This document shows positions 17,463-24,976 of a stretch of 64,000 bases of DNA, one piece after another; positions within the stretch are counted from its first letter, which is position 1; every line of letters begins with the position of its first letter. Below the pieces are notes generated by a model. The model was given only the letters and a program-made list of their open reading frames with translations, was not told where the DNA came from and made no database searches. Made by a program: the position numbers and the translations under genes. Where the stretch lies: positions 434,001-498,000 of the forward strand of contig CP069394.1 in assembly GCA_016887485.1 (NCBI GenBank), read 5' to 3'. The stretch comes from Chloroflexota bacterium (GTDB taxonomy: Bacteria > Chloroflexota > Anaerolineae > Anaerolineales > Anaerolineaceae).

Positions 17463-17493
17463 AGAGAGGTTCCACCGGGAACCTCTCTTTTTT
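17463..17493 (+). terminator. Terminator of the lipoprotein gene
   Basis: AGAGAGGTTCC (17463-17473) and GGAACCTCTCT (17478-17488) form a perfect 11-bp stem with loop ACCG, followed by TTTTT. Confidence 0.93.
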
Positions 17494-17511
17494 GATGGAA
17501 AAGATTGGTTC

Positions 17512-17540
17512 TTGACAAAATAGAACACAAGTTCTATACT
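17512..17540 (+). promoter_or_regulatory. Sigma-70 promoter with LexA-type palindrome in the spacer
   Basis: A consensus TTGACA (17512-17517) and TATACT (17535-17540) are separated by exactly 17 bases. A perfect 16-base palindrome with 6-base arms, TAGAAC-ACAA-GTTCTA (17521-17536), fills the spacer and reaches into the -10. The core GAAC-N4-GTTC is the form of the LexA (SOS) box of Firmicutes and Actinobacteria. A repressor bound here would block RNA polymerase. The next start codon is ATG 17577. Confidence 0.7.
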
Positions 17541-17576
17541 GTAAAAACTAACAGTCCAGCCTATATGGAGGTTCTC

Positions 17577-18308
17577 ATGAATGTCAGCCAATCTATCAAA
17601 AATTCATTTTCCACCTCAATTTCCAGCCTGAAAAACCGCAAGGGATGGATGTATCTAATAATCATCGTTCTGGCCCTGGTTGCATTTGAGGCGTTTAACT
17701 TCAGCACAACCGATTTTGCCCTCTCTGATTTATTGGGTAATCTGCGTTTCATGGGCGTCCGCTGGGCCACATTGCTGGCACTGGCCTTTTGCGGGATTGA
17801 CTTTGCGGGGATTGCCCGCTTATTCGGTCCACAAAACACGGATGATGAGATGCGGTCGAATTGGTTCATGTTTGGTGCCTGGATCCTGGCCGCTACAATG
17901 AACGCGATCCTGACCTGGTGGGGTGTGGTGATGGCGATGCAGACCCATTCCGTTTTGAGCGTCAGCCTGGTCAACTCCTCATTCATCAGCAAGTTTGTCC
18001 CGATCTTCATTGCGCTGATGGTCTGGGTGATCCGAATCCTGTTGATCGGTACGCTTTCCAAACAAGGCGACAAGTTGCTCCGTGAGGCAAAGCAGCAGAA
18101 AACTGGTGGTGTGTCCCGCCGGGAATATCGCCAGTCCCAAAGCAGGGCGGCACACCCAAGCAGCACCCCGGTTGTCGGGTTGGGACGGGCAGCTTCTGCA
18201 CGGTCCGCCTCCCGCAGGAAGAACAATAGGCCCGAACCGACCTATATCCCGATGAATGACGAAGGTGCATATCGGACTATGAAGGCTTCCGGGGTCACCC
18301 GTCGCTAG
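17577..18308 (+). CDS. Multipass membrane protein of unknown function, possibly SOS-controlled
   Basis: I do not recognise the family. The 243-residue protein has an N-terminal amphipathic region, four clear hydrophobic helices (about residues 24-42, 60-80, 98-122 and 140-162), and a basic, Ser/Arg-rich cytoplasmic C-terminal tail of about 75 residues (SRREYRQSQSR, then SARSASRRKNNRPEP). ATG 17577 has GGAGG six bases upstream; the longer reading to 17505 would begin inside the promoter and is rejected. The gene is isolated by a terminator upstream and a tRNA promoter downstream. Its promoter carries a LexA-type palindrome, so it may be induced by DNA damage; roles such as a division checkpoint are speculation. 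Confidence 0.75.
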   Translation: MNVSQSIKNSFSTSISSLKNRKGWMYLIIIVLALVAFEAFNFSTTDFALSDLLGNLRFMGVRWATLLALAFCGIDFAGIARLFGPQNTDDEMRSNWFMFGAWILAATMNAILTWWGVVMAMQTHSVLSVSLVNSSFISKFVPIFIALMVWVIRILLIGTLSKQGDKLLREAKQQKTGGVSRREYRQSQSRAAHPSSTPVVGLGRAASARSASRRKNNRPEPTYIPMNDEGAYRTMKASGVTRR

Positions 18309-18325
18309 CCTTTCCGAAAAAATCG

Positions 18326-18354
18326 TTGACAATTCCCGGAACCCATAGTAATAT
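18326..18354 (+). promoter_or_regulatory. Promoter of the tRNA gene
   Basis: TTGACA (18326-18331), a 17-base spacer, and TAATAT (18349-18354) stand 22 bases before the tRNA 5' end. Confidence 0.8.
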
Positions 18355-18376
18355 ATCGAACACGTTTGTGTGTTCC

Positions 18377-18448
18377 GGCGAGGTAGCTCAATGGTAGAGC
18401 AGTGGACTCATAAGCCATTGGTTGGCGGTTCAAATCCGCCTCTCGCCA
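18377..18448 (+). tRNA. tRNA with CAT anticodon, probably elongator tRNA-Met
   Basis: The cloverleaf is complete: acceptor GGCGAGG/TCTCGCC, D-stem GCTC/GAGC, T-stem GGCGG/CCGCC with loop TTCAAAT, variable loop TGGTT, and anticodon loop CTCATAA (anticodon CAT at 18409-18411). The discriminator base is A, and CCA is not encoded. The anticodon stem GTGGA/GCCAT has an A-G mismatch at the base pair next to the loop. CAT could also mean tRNA-Ile2 (lysidine-modified) or initiator, but the paired first acceptor base pair argues against the initiator. Confidence 0.93.
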
Positions 18449-18456
18449 CTAAAATA

Positions 18457-18482
18457 AATCTCCCGTTTATCGGGAGATTTTT
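18457..18482 (+). terminator. Terminator of the tRNA gene
   Basis: AATCTCCCG (18457-18465) pairs with CGGGAGATT (18471-18479), then TTT. It starts eight bases past the tRNA. Confidence 0.9.
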
Positions 18483-18553
18483 GTTTTCCCAAAAGCCTAC
18501 ATTAATGAGTAAATTTTGTTTGATTTATTTAATTATTTAAGAACTTAGCGGTT

Positions 18554-18581
18554 TTGAAACCTGGATAAAAAAATATATAAT
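18554..18581 (+). promoter_or_regulatory. Promoter of the DUF4177-like gene
   Basis: TTGAAA (18554-18559), a 16-base spacer, and a perfect TATAAT (18576-18581), 50 bases before the start codon. Confidence 0.6.
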
Positions 18582-18630
18582 GACTATACAAGTGCGCCAC
18601 TCAACCCTGTAACTCTCAAAAGGAGAAATC

Positions 18631-18810
18631 ATGAAATACATGGTTCATCGCGTTGAAGTTGACGAAGATTCCGTGCAGGAAAAGTTGGAGCTATTCTTGA
18701 ATCGACTGGATGGGGAAGTCATGGCGGTCATACCCATTTCAACGCCAAAGTTTCTGGCAATGGGTGCGACTTCCGTTGTGAAATATGTCCTGATCGTGGA
18801 AAAGAAGTAG
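18631..18810 (+). CDS. Small DUF4177-like protein
   Basis: This 59-residue protein, MKYMVHRVEVDEDSVQEKLE and onward to VVKYVLIVEKK, has the strand-helix-strand-strand plan of DUF4177: a first strand with the pattern K-Y-x-V, a helix with ELFLNRLDG (in place of the common L-N-x-x-G), then GEVMAVIPI and a closing strand ending in Lys. The start ATG 18631 has AGGAGA five bases upstream. It has its own promoter and follows the tRNA terminator. DUF4177 proteins are small soluble proteins with no established function. Confidence 0.7.
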   Translation: MKYMVHRVEVDEDSVQEKLELFLNRLDGEVMAVIPISTPKFLAMGATSVVKYVLIVEKK

Positions 18811-18985
18811 CGGTTTACCTGAGATAATCATGGGGTTTAAGGGCTGGTTTGATACGGCTCTTGTTGTGAATGAATTTGAATGCTCAAGAAATTCCCGGAG
18901 GAGAATTTTCATAGGGTTGTAACCTTTTTAGTTTCGAAGTGTTATATTTTATAGTTAAATCAATATTACGAAAGGAATTAATATT

Positions 18986-19159
18986 ATGCGACTAACTCCC
19001 CCTAAGAAGAATGTGTTTTGGATTGCGACGATTTTCGCCGTGCTTGGTGTTCTCGGTGAAGTTGTCCCCAGTATCCCATTCGTTTCGACTTATGCAATTT
19101 GGTTCGTGGTTGTAGGCTTTGTCCTGCTTTGGATGGGCAATGCTGTCAAAGGTTTCTAG
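18986..19159 (+). CDS. 57-residue two-helix membrane protein
   Basis: Begins MRLTPPKKNVFWIATIFAVLG and contains two hydrophobic helices (about 10-28 and 36-52) separated by a PSIPF turn. AAAGGA stands about 10 bases before ATG 18986. A strong terminator follows 27 bases past the stop, which supports a real transcription unit. No family is recognised with certainty; proteins of this type (short, two helices, Pro/Lys N-terminus) recur in Chloroflexota as hypothetical genes. Confidence 0.6.
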   Translation: MRLTPPKKNVFWIATIFAVLGVLGEVVPSIPFVSTYAIWFVVVGFVLLWMGNAVKGF

Positions 19160-19186
19160 TCAGAAATTCTTTTAATTTATAAAAAG

Positions 19187-19215
19187 AAAACTCTCGGTGC
19201 AAACCGAGAGTTTTT
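19187..19215 (+). terminator. Terminator between small convergent genes
   Basis: AAAACTCTCGGT (19187-19198) and ACCGAGAGTTTT (19203-19214), loop GCAA; T run on the plus strand and A run at 19181-19190 for the minus strand, so it is bidirectional. Confidence 0.9.
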
Positions 19216-19218
19216 GTT

Positions 19219-19476
19219 TTAGGGGGTAGGGGATACGAATATTAATTGTCTTAGGAAATTGATCACAAAATAGACCCCGACCAGAGCAGCGATAAATAGG
19301 GTCAGTGCAAAGACTGCACCCGCAATAAATCTGGCCCGTTCGCCATTGTTCATACTTTTCCATTGCTCCTGAAGGTCACCTTTATAGTCTTTGTCCCATT
19401 CAGCACGGGACATCAGGGCCTGGAGCAGAGAGGGCTTGGGGGGTTGGGGGTTGTTTGGTTTCTTTTCTTTTGCCAT
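19219..19476 (-). CDS. Small single-pass membrane protein, paralogue of its neighbour
   Basis: The 85-residue protein starts MAKEKKPNNPQPPKPSLLQA, followed by a charged region and one hydrophobic helix (about 54-77) ending near FVSPTP. ATG 19476 is chosen because the longer reading to 19617 gives an unlikely N-terminus. It is similar over about 60 residues to the product of the adjacent upstream gene (QWKSMNNGERARFIAGAVFAL against HWKILTPEKRHKMLAGAAFGL), so the pair arose by tandem duplication. The function is unknown. Confidence 0.62.
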   Translation of the reverse strand: MAKEKKPNNPQPPKPSLLQALMSRAEWDKDYKGDLQEQWKSMNNGERARFIAGAVFALTLFIAALVGVYFVINFLRQLIFVSPTP

Positions 19477-19531
19477 TGCAGTAATTTCCAGAGTATGAAC
19501 CGGTTGGATAATGATTATATCCCGTTTATGG

Positions 19532-19783
19532 TTATAACCCTGGATTGAAGAAATAATAATATTGAAACCAAATGAAGGTTTTTCCGAAGAGGAAATATCC
19601 AACTGTAATAATTGCAATTAATAAAACCAGACCGAAGGCTGCTCCTGCCAGCATTTTGTGTCTCTTCTCGGGTGTCAGTATTTTCCAATGGGTGACCATG
19701 TTTGCCCAAAAGACTTTGTCTTTATGGCGTCGGCCGAATAGTTTTTGCAGGATTTTCCCGTTTTGCATATCCGGGTGAGACAT
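19532..19783 (-). CDS. Small single-pass membrane protein, paralogue of its neighbour
   Basis: The 83-residue protein begins MSHPDMQNGKILQKLFGRRH and has one hydrophobic helix (about 46-68) with an aromatic C-terminal end. AAGGGGAAG precedes ATG 19783. The adjacent downstream gene encodes a related protein, with the shared core H/QWK-x6-R-x-x-x-x-AGA-x-F. It is divergent from punA. Role unknown; the soluble N-terminal half and single C-terminal helix would place most of the protein in the cytoplasm. Confidence 0.65.
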   Translation of the reverse strand: MSHPDMQNGKILQKLFGRRHKDKVFWANMVTHWKILTPEKRHKMLAGAAFGLVLLIAIITVGYFLFGKTFIWFQYYYFFNPGL

Positions 19784-19933
19784 TTCACTTCCCCTTTATT
19801 ATGTGTTTTGATTTACTTGGATATTTTACCAAATGGTAAGGAATTTTTATTATTAAAGGTATGAAAATCCCTTAAAAATGAACGGGTGTTATAATGGATT
19901 AGGAGTCCTAACCAATTTAAAGAGGTTAATTTT

Positions 19934-20770
19934 ATGAGTGAATTTATTACGATGACGGATATTGATCGGGCGGTAGACGCCATTCGGTCCCGAATTGAAG
20001 TTAAGCCAGAAATTGGTATGATCCTGGGCACAGGCCTGGGGCCGCTGGCAGACAGTGTTGATGGGGCCACAATTATCCCCAACCAGGAAATCCCATGCTG
20101 GCCGATTTCGACTGTGCAGGGCCATAAGGGCCGCCTGGTGATTGGTGAACTCGAGGGGAAGACTGTATTTATCCTTCAAGGGCGGACTCACTTCTATGAA
20201 GGATATACGATGGGGCAGACCACTTTCTCCGTGCGTGTGATGAAACGTCTGGGCTGCGAAACGCTGGTTGTGACCAACGCGGCTGGAGCAATCAACCCGG
20301 ATTACATCCCCGGCGATCTGATGCTGATCACTGATCACATCAATCTGATCGGGATGGGCGGGTCAAATCCCTTGTTTGGACCCAATATGGAAGAGTTTGG
20401 GGTTCGGTTCCCGGATATGAGCCAGCCTTATGACAGCGAACTGCTTGCAACAGCTCGAGAGGCTTGTGACGACGCTGATATTCCTTATCAGGAGGGTGTC
20501 TATGTTGGATTAGCGGGGCCTTCTTTTGAAACGCCGGCTGAACTACGCTTCCTAAAAGCCATCGGTGCGGATGCCGTGGGTATGTCCACTGTGCCGGAGG
20601 TCATTATTGCCCGGCATAGCGGCATGCGTGTGCTGGGTATTTCCGGCATCTCGAATAAGGCCAACCTGGACGGCAGCACGGTAACGACCCATGAAGAGGT
20701 TCTGGAAGCAGGGCAGGTTCTTGTACCCAAGCTGACCGGATTGATCCGCGGGACATTATCAAGGCTCTAG
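19934..20770 (+). CDS. punA: Purine nucleoside phosphorylase (trimeric PNP-I type)
   Basis: The enzyme splits inosine or guanosine with phosphate to base and ribose-1-phosphate. The 278-residue protein has the PNP family marks: MILGTGLGPLADSV (phosphate-binding loop), the AGAINPDYIPGDLMLITDHINL segment, a PSFETPAELRFL stretch (catalytic Glu), GADAVGMSTVPEVIIARH, and ISGISNKAN with the purine-binding Asn. These are the signs of the trimeric, 6-oxopurine-specific class rather than the hexameric one. AGAGGTTAATTTT precedes ATG 19934. A TATAAT at 19891 may be its -10. Confidence 0.95.
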   Translation: MSEFITMTDIDRAVDAIRSRIEVKPEIGMILGTGLGPLADSVDGATIIPNQEIPCWPISTVQGHKGRLVIGELEGKTVFILQGRTHFYEGYTMGQTTFSVRVMKRLGCETLVVTNAAGAINPDYIPGDLMLITDHINLIGMGGSNPLFGPNMEEFGVRFPDMSQPYDSELLATAREACDDADIPYQEGVYVGLAGPSFETPAELRFLKAIGADAVGMSTVPEVIIARHSGMRVLGISGISNKANLDGSTVTTHEEVLEAGQVLVPKLTGLIRGTLSRL

Positions 20771-20809
20771 GCCAAAACAATTACAAATTTTTTCTAACCT
20801 GCATCTTTT

Positions 20810-21502
20810 ATGGAAAATTTTCTCAATAATATTCTGCGAGGTCTGGTCGATTATGGCGTTGGCATATTTGTCGTCCTGATCCTGGGATTCCTCGTTTATA
20901 CAAGAAGGTTCCTGATCGCGCTCAAGGAGTGGCAAAGGTCAGTCTTTGGGCTGGAGCGATCTATGGCGCAGCGGCAGCTGGTGACATCTACCACGGGCCT
21001 TGCTTTGTTGTTATTCCTCATTATTGGCGAATTTCTGATTGTTACCATTGTTGGCCCGAGGATGCCTTCCATCCAGGTGAGCGCCACCGAAGCACCAGAA
21101 AACCCATTTGCGACGCTGACCGTCTCGGTAGAGCCGGAGGAAGCTACTCTCGTACCAACCGCAACCGTTGGACAGGATACATTGGTATCCGACTGTATCC
21201 CTGAGGTAGTTGAAATCACTTTTCCTGCGGATGGCGATACGATCAGTGGCACGGTTGAGATCATTGGCTCGATGAATCCTGAAAATTTCGGTTCATATAA
21301 ATATGAGTTTTCACCCACCGGTGCGATCAGCTGGACGACCATTGCGGCTGGGAATCAATTGAAGCTTGATGAGCTTTTAGGCTATTGGTATACCAATTCG
21401 TTAACCCCCGGTGTCTATTTATTGCAGCTCGTACCCCTGGATAATGAAGGGAATGATATGACACCCTGTATTATCACCGTTGAAGTTGTGTCTGAAGAAT
21501 AG
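20810..21502 (+). CDS. Membrane-anchored protein with extracellular Ig-like domain
   Basis: The 230-residue protein has two hydrophobic segments (about 18-36 and 63-83) and a C-terminal beta-sandwich. The extracellular part shows a motif seen in many Chloroflexota surface proteins: ITFPADGDTISGTVEIIGS, then FGSYKYEFSPTGAISWTTIA and GVYLLQLVPLDNEGN, with two cysteines (DCIPEV and MTPCII) placed to form a disulfide across the domain. The same domain is often attached to penicillin-binding proteins in this phylum. No enzyme motif is visible. It is followed eight bases later by an acetyltransferase gene. Confidence 0.75.
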   Translation: MENFLNNILRGLVDYGVGIFVVLILGFLVYTRRFLIALKEWQRSVFGLERSMAQRQLVTSTTGLALLLFLIIGEFLIVTIVGPRMPSIQVSATEAPENPFATLTVSVEPEEATLVPTATVGQDTLVSDCIPEVVEITFPADGDTISGTVEIIGSMNPENFGSYKYEFSPTGAISWTTIAAGNQLKLDELLGYWYTNSLTPGVYLLQLVPLDNEGNDMTPCIITVEVVSEE

Positions 21503-21510
21503 GTGGAACT

Positions 21511-22050
21511 ATGCCAGAAATTGAACTTCGTCCAGTCGATCAGCATGATATTGATAGCCTGACAGCCTTTGAGCATGGGTATTACAGTGAATTTGTCTGG
21601 CAGGTCACAATGGAAACTGATCCCCAGAACCTGCAGGCTGGTTTGCGGCGAACCCATTTACCCAGGCGCGTTTTTGTACCTTATCCCCGGAGCAAGGAAC
21701 TAATTTTCGGCGCGTTAGGTCAGGTTGAAGCTTTTCTGGTGGCTCTATTGGAGAATCAGCCGGTTGGCTATATCAAGGTCCTCGTGGAGCACGGGGAAAA
21801 AGTGCTGCGGGTAAGTGATTTGGTGGTATCAACGCCGATGCGCCGCCAGGGGATTGCCAGCGGGTTGATGGTAGCTGTAATGGATATGGCTTCCAGCCGC
21901 AATTACCCCTATGTGATGATGGAGATGCAATCCCGGAATGACCCCGCTGTGGCGCTCGCAGAGAAGATGGGCCTCACATTCTGTGGGTTCCGTGATAATT
22001 ACTACCCCAATCAGGATATGGCCTTATTCTTTAGTAGATTTGTGAGATAG
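21511..22050 (+). CDS. GNAT family N-acetyltransferase
   Basis: The 179-residue protein has the GNAT fold: acetyl-CoA-binding motif A is in VLRVSDLVVSTPMRRQGIASGLM (Q/R-x-x-G-x-G/A as R-R-Q-G-I-A), and motif B covers MMEMQSRNDPAVALAEKMGLTFCGFRDNYY. AGGTGGAA lies five bases before ATG 21511. The substrate is unknown. Neighbours are an Ig-domain membrane protein upstream and a membrane-bound regulator 13 bases downstream, so these three may be co-transcribed. Confidence 0.88.
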   Translation: MPEIELRPVDQHDIDSLTAFEHGYYSEFVWQVTMETDPQNLQAGLRRTHLPRRVFVPYPRSKELIFGALGQVEAFLVALLENQPVGYIKVLVEHGEKVLRVSDLVVSTPMRRQGIASGLMVAVMDMASSRNYPYVMMEMQSRNDPAVALAEKMGLTFCGFRDNYYPNQDMALFFSRFVR

Positions 22051-22063
22051 GGCTGGCTCACCT

Positions 22064-23971
22064 ATGTTTCTAAGTATTTACTGGGATGAAGCGATTGAGA
22101 CCATCAGCCAAATTTTGTCGGCTGGTGTGGCTATCACGGCGTTTTCGCTGTTGTTGTATGCCTTTGCTTTCAATTTGCGGGAAAACGTCGCACGGGCTTT
22201 CATCCTGATCCTGACCAGCGTTGTAATTGTCTTCACAATGCACTCGATTGCAACTGTGGGCGCGAATGTGGCATTGGTTGAGTTGATGCTCAAGTTGAAA
22301 TGGGTTGGGATCGTTTTCCTGCCTGCAACCTATCTTCATTTTTCTGATTCATTGCTAACCATCACAGGACGCCCCAGCCGCGGCAGACGTTATTGGCTGG
22401 TTCGGTTGACCTATCTGTTCTCGTTAGTTCTGGTAGTGATGATCCCACTAAATATTCTGATCGGGACCTACACACCTGTGGATTCTCCCGTACCTTATCT
22501 AACACATAATTTCTTCACGAAATTATTTTCCTTTTACTATATTGCTGTGATGCTGGTGGCCGGCTCATTACAGTTCAGGGCCTACCAACGGACAGTGACC
22601 AAGACCAGCCGTCGGCGAATGATCTACCTGCTGGCAGGTGCAACCGTCGCAGCGATTGGGATTTTCCCCTTCTTGCTAACGGGCTCTGGCCTGATCGCCC
22701 TGAACTCGATTGTCTTTTGGATTTTGGTCAGTCTGAGCAGTGTGGCAGTCGGTGTGTTCTTGGTTATCATGGCCTATTCCGTGGCCTTTTTTGGCGTCAC
22801 CTGGCCTGACCGCCTGGTCAAGAGCCGTTTATTTAAGTGGCTTTTGCGAGGACCCTTCACAGCTTCGATAGCTTTGGCGGTTACGACGATTGTGCGCCGG
22901 CTAGGCTTGCTCTGGGGTGAACAATATAATGCCTTTGTCCCAATCTTTATGGTTGTGACCATTTTATTCCTGGAATATATCATCACGATCTTGGCACCGT
23001 TTTGGGAGCGCCTCCTTTTTTATGGCAGCGATCGTAAAGATGTCGCAATGATCCAATCTTTGGAGGATCATTTATTGACCCGGTCGGACTTGAGCCAGTT
23101 CCTTGAGATCGTCACAGCTACGGTCTGTGACCTTTTACAGGTGCATGAGGCGTTTATCGCGATGATGAATGGCAGCAAGTTGGAATTGCTGACCACCACC
23201 GGCGATAAAAACGCATTCAAGGCTATTGAAGAATCGGATGAACTGGTAGATCTCTCTCTGGAAAAGGAATCAGATCTTCAGGGAGATTTCAAGTATTGGA
23301 ATGGGCATTTATTGGTCCCGCTGGTTTACGATGACCCCCAAAATAGCCAGGTGCTATTGGGTCTTTTGGGCTTCCAGTGGGAACTGGACCGGGAAATGGA
23401 TGAGGAATATCTCCATTCCATCAACCTTTTGGCGGTCAGAGTGGCGATTGCTTTACGTGATTGGCGCATGCAGCAACAGGTTTTCCAATCTCTGGAATCT
23501 TTACAGCCCCAGGTTGCATTGATCCAGCAGTTACGGGCTGCTTCAAGTTATAACAAAATCGGTGTATTATTGGATGAAGTGGATTTACCGGATGAGGATT
23601 TCGTCTCCTGGGTCAAGGACGCCTTATCACATTACTGGGGAGGGCCCAAGCTAACGGAAAGCCCCTTGCTGAACCTGAATATTGTTCAGGCTGCAGTGAA
23701 GGACTACGATGGCAATCCAGCCAATGCACTTCGTGCGATATTAAAGTCTGCCGTAGACAATATTAAACCTGAGGGTGAAAGACGGTTTACAGGAGAGTGG
23801 ATATTATATAATATATTAGAGTTAAAATTTTTAGAGGGGCGGAAGGTCCGGGAAGTGGCTGCACGTTTAGCAATGTCGGAAGCGGATCTTTACCGTAAAC
23901 AGCGGGTCGCTTTGGAAGAGGTCTCGAAAGTGATTATTGGCATGGAAATGGCCACTCGCGAAGAGGAATAA
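22064..23971 (+). CDS. 7TM sensor protein with GAF domain and C-terminal helix-turn-helix
   Basis: The 635-residue protein has an N-terminal multi-helix membrane domain like the histidine-kinase 7TM region (helices about 17-37, 43-63, 72-92, 111-135, 154-172, 186-206, 212-242, and a further segment near 290-312). A GAF domain follows (about 340-470), then a helical linker, then a C-terminal region of about 55 residues with a helix-turn-helix (FLEGRKVREVAARLAMSEADLY, about 589-610) resembling Fis or sigma region 4 DNA-binding helices. There is no histidine kinase, cyclase or phosphatase domain. It therefore looks like a one-component membrane-bound transcription regulator. No target is suggested by the neighbours. 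Confidence 0.78.
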   Translation: MFLSIYWDEAIETISQILSAGVAITAFSLLLYAFAFNLRENVARAFILILTSVVIVFTMHSIATVGANVALVELMLKLKWVGIVFLPATYLHFSDSLLTITGRPSRGRRYWLVRLTYLFSLVLVVMIPLNILIGTYTPVDSPVPYLTHNFFTKLFSFYYIAVMLVAGSLQFRAYQRTVTKTSRRRMIYLLAGATVAAIGIFPFLLTGSGLIALNSIVFWILVSLSSVAVGVFLVIMAYSVAFFGVTWPDRLVKSRLFKWLLRGPFTASIALAVTTIVRRLGLLWGEQYNAFVPIFMVVTILFLEYIITILAPFWERLLFYGSDRKDVAMIQSLEDHLLTRSDLSQFLEIVTATVCDLLQVHEAFIAMMNGSKLELLTTTGDKNAFKAIEESDELVDLSLEKESDLQGDFKYWNGHLLVPLVYDDPQNSQVLLGLLGFQWELDREMDEEYLHSINLLAVRVAIALRDWRMQQQVFQSLESLQPQVALIQQLRAASSYNKIGVLLDEVDLPDEDFVSWVKDALSHYWGGPKLTESPLLNLNIVQAAVKDYDGNPANALRAILKSAVDNIKPEGERRFTGEWILYNILELKFLEGRKVREVAARLAMSEADLYRKQRVALEEVSKVIIGMEMATREEE

Positions 23972-24007
23972 GGCGTATGTTACCAATATTGGGGAGGAAT
24001 GATTGAA

Positions 24008-24976
24008 ATGAAAACCAGGGAGATTAATGGTAGTCGGAGGATCCCGCCCGGGGAGCCAGATGAAAATTGGTGGGCGGCTGTGCTCTTAGATGAACCGCAA
24101 AGTGATTTTTCAGTTGAACAGACTGGATCAGTAGTTGTCTCTGGAATAACAACAGAGGAGGTGACGAAATCAACGGTCAATTGGGATCGCATTAAAACGA
24201 TCTACACCAATGACCAGATCGTGAACCTGAATGTTGTTGGATTTAACCGAGGTGGGATCCTTGTGGCCGGGGATGATATTCATGGTTTTGTCCCGGCATC
24301 GCACCTTATTGATGTGCCAGCCGAACTCTCGGATGATGATCGCGAGACTTATTTCACCAGTTACTTGGATCGAAGTATAGCTTTAAAAATCATCGAATGT
24401 GAACCCGAAAAAGAGCGGGTTGTGTTCTCTGAACGGGCGGCTCTGGCAGGTGAGGGTTGTCGGCGGGAGTTGCTGCACAGCCTAAAGATTGGTGATGTGG
24501 TTGAAGGCGTGGTTACGAATGTGACCGATTTTGGCGCTTTTGTGGATCTGGGCGGTTTGGAAGGGCTGATTCATGTTTCAGAACTTTCCTGGGGCCGCGT
24601 GATCAGCCCATCGGATATTCTCAAAGTATGTGAGACTGTGACCACTCTGGTGCTGCAGGTATCTGAGGATAAAGGTCGGATTGCGCTCAGCTTGAAGCGG
24701 TTGACTGAAAACCCGTGGGAGATCCTGGTAGATAAAATGGCGCCAGGTGACGTTGTTCCGGCTACAATCACCAGCGTGGTGAAGTATGGCGCTTTTGCCC
24801 GTTTGGAAGAAGGCGTTGAAGGATTGATCCATATATCTTCAATGAGCTTTCCTGACGGATGTACTCATATTGACGATTTCCTTTATAAGGGCCAGGTTGT
24901 TAACGTTTGCATTTTACATGTTGATCCGAAAAAACGCAGACTTGGTCTGAAACTGGAAGACCCTACGATTGAATAA
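24008..24976 (+). CDS. S1 domain RNA-binding protein (ribosomal protein S1-like)
   Basis: The 322-residue protein has three S1 OB-fold repeats, roughly residues 65-135, 165-235 and 245-320. The second and third are the clearest: GDVVEGVVTNVTDFGAFVDL with GLIHVSELSW, and GDVVPATITSVVKYGAFARL with EGLIHISSMS. The first 60 residues are acidic and unstructured. GGGGAGG stands 11 bases before ATG 24008 and only two before ATG 23999, so the former is chosen. It probably acts as S1 does, unfolding mRNA for the 30S subunit. The next gene, ftsK, starts on the last base of its stop codon. Confidence 0.9.
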   Translation: MKTREINGSRRIPPGEPDENWWAAVLLDEPQSDFSVEQTGSVVVSGITTEEVTKSTVNWDRIKTIYTNDQIVNLNVVGFNRGGILVAGDDIHGFVPASHLIDVPAELSDDDRETYFTSYLDRSIALKIIECEPEKERVVFSERAALAGEGCRRELLHSLKIGDVVEGVVTNVTDFGAFVDLGGLEGLIHVSELSWGRVISPSDILKVCETVTTLVLQVSEDKGRIALSLKRLTENPWEILVDKMAPGDVVPATITSVVKYGAFARLEEGVEGLIHISSMSFPDGCTHIDDFLYKGQVVNVCILHVDPKKRRLGLKLEDPTIE

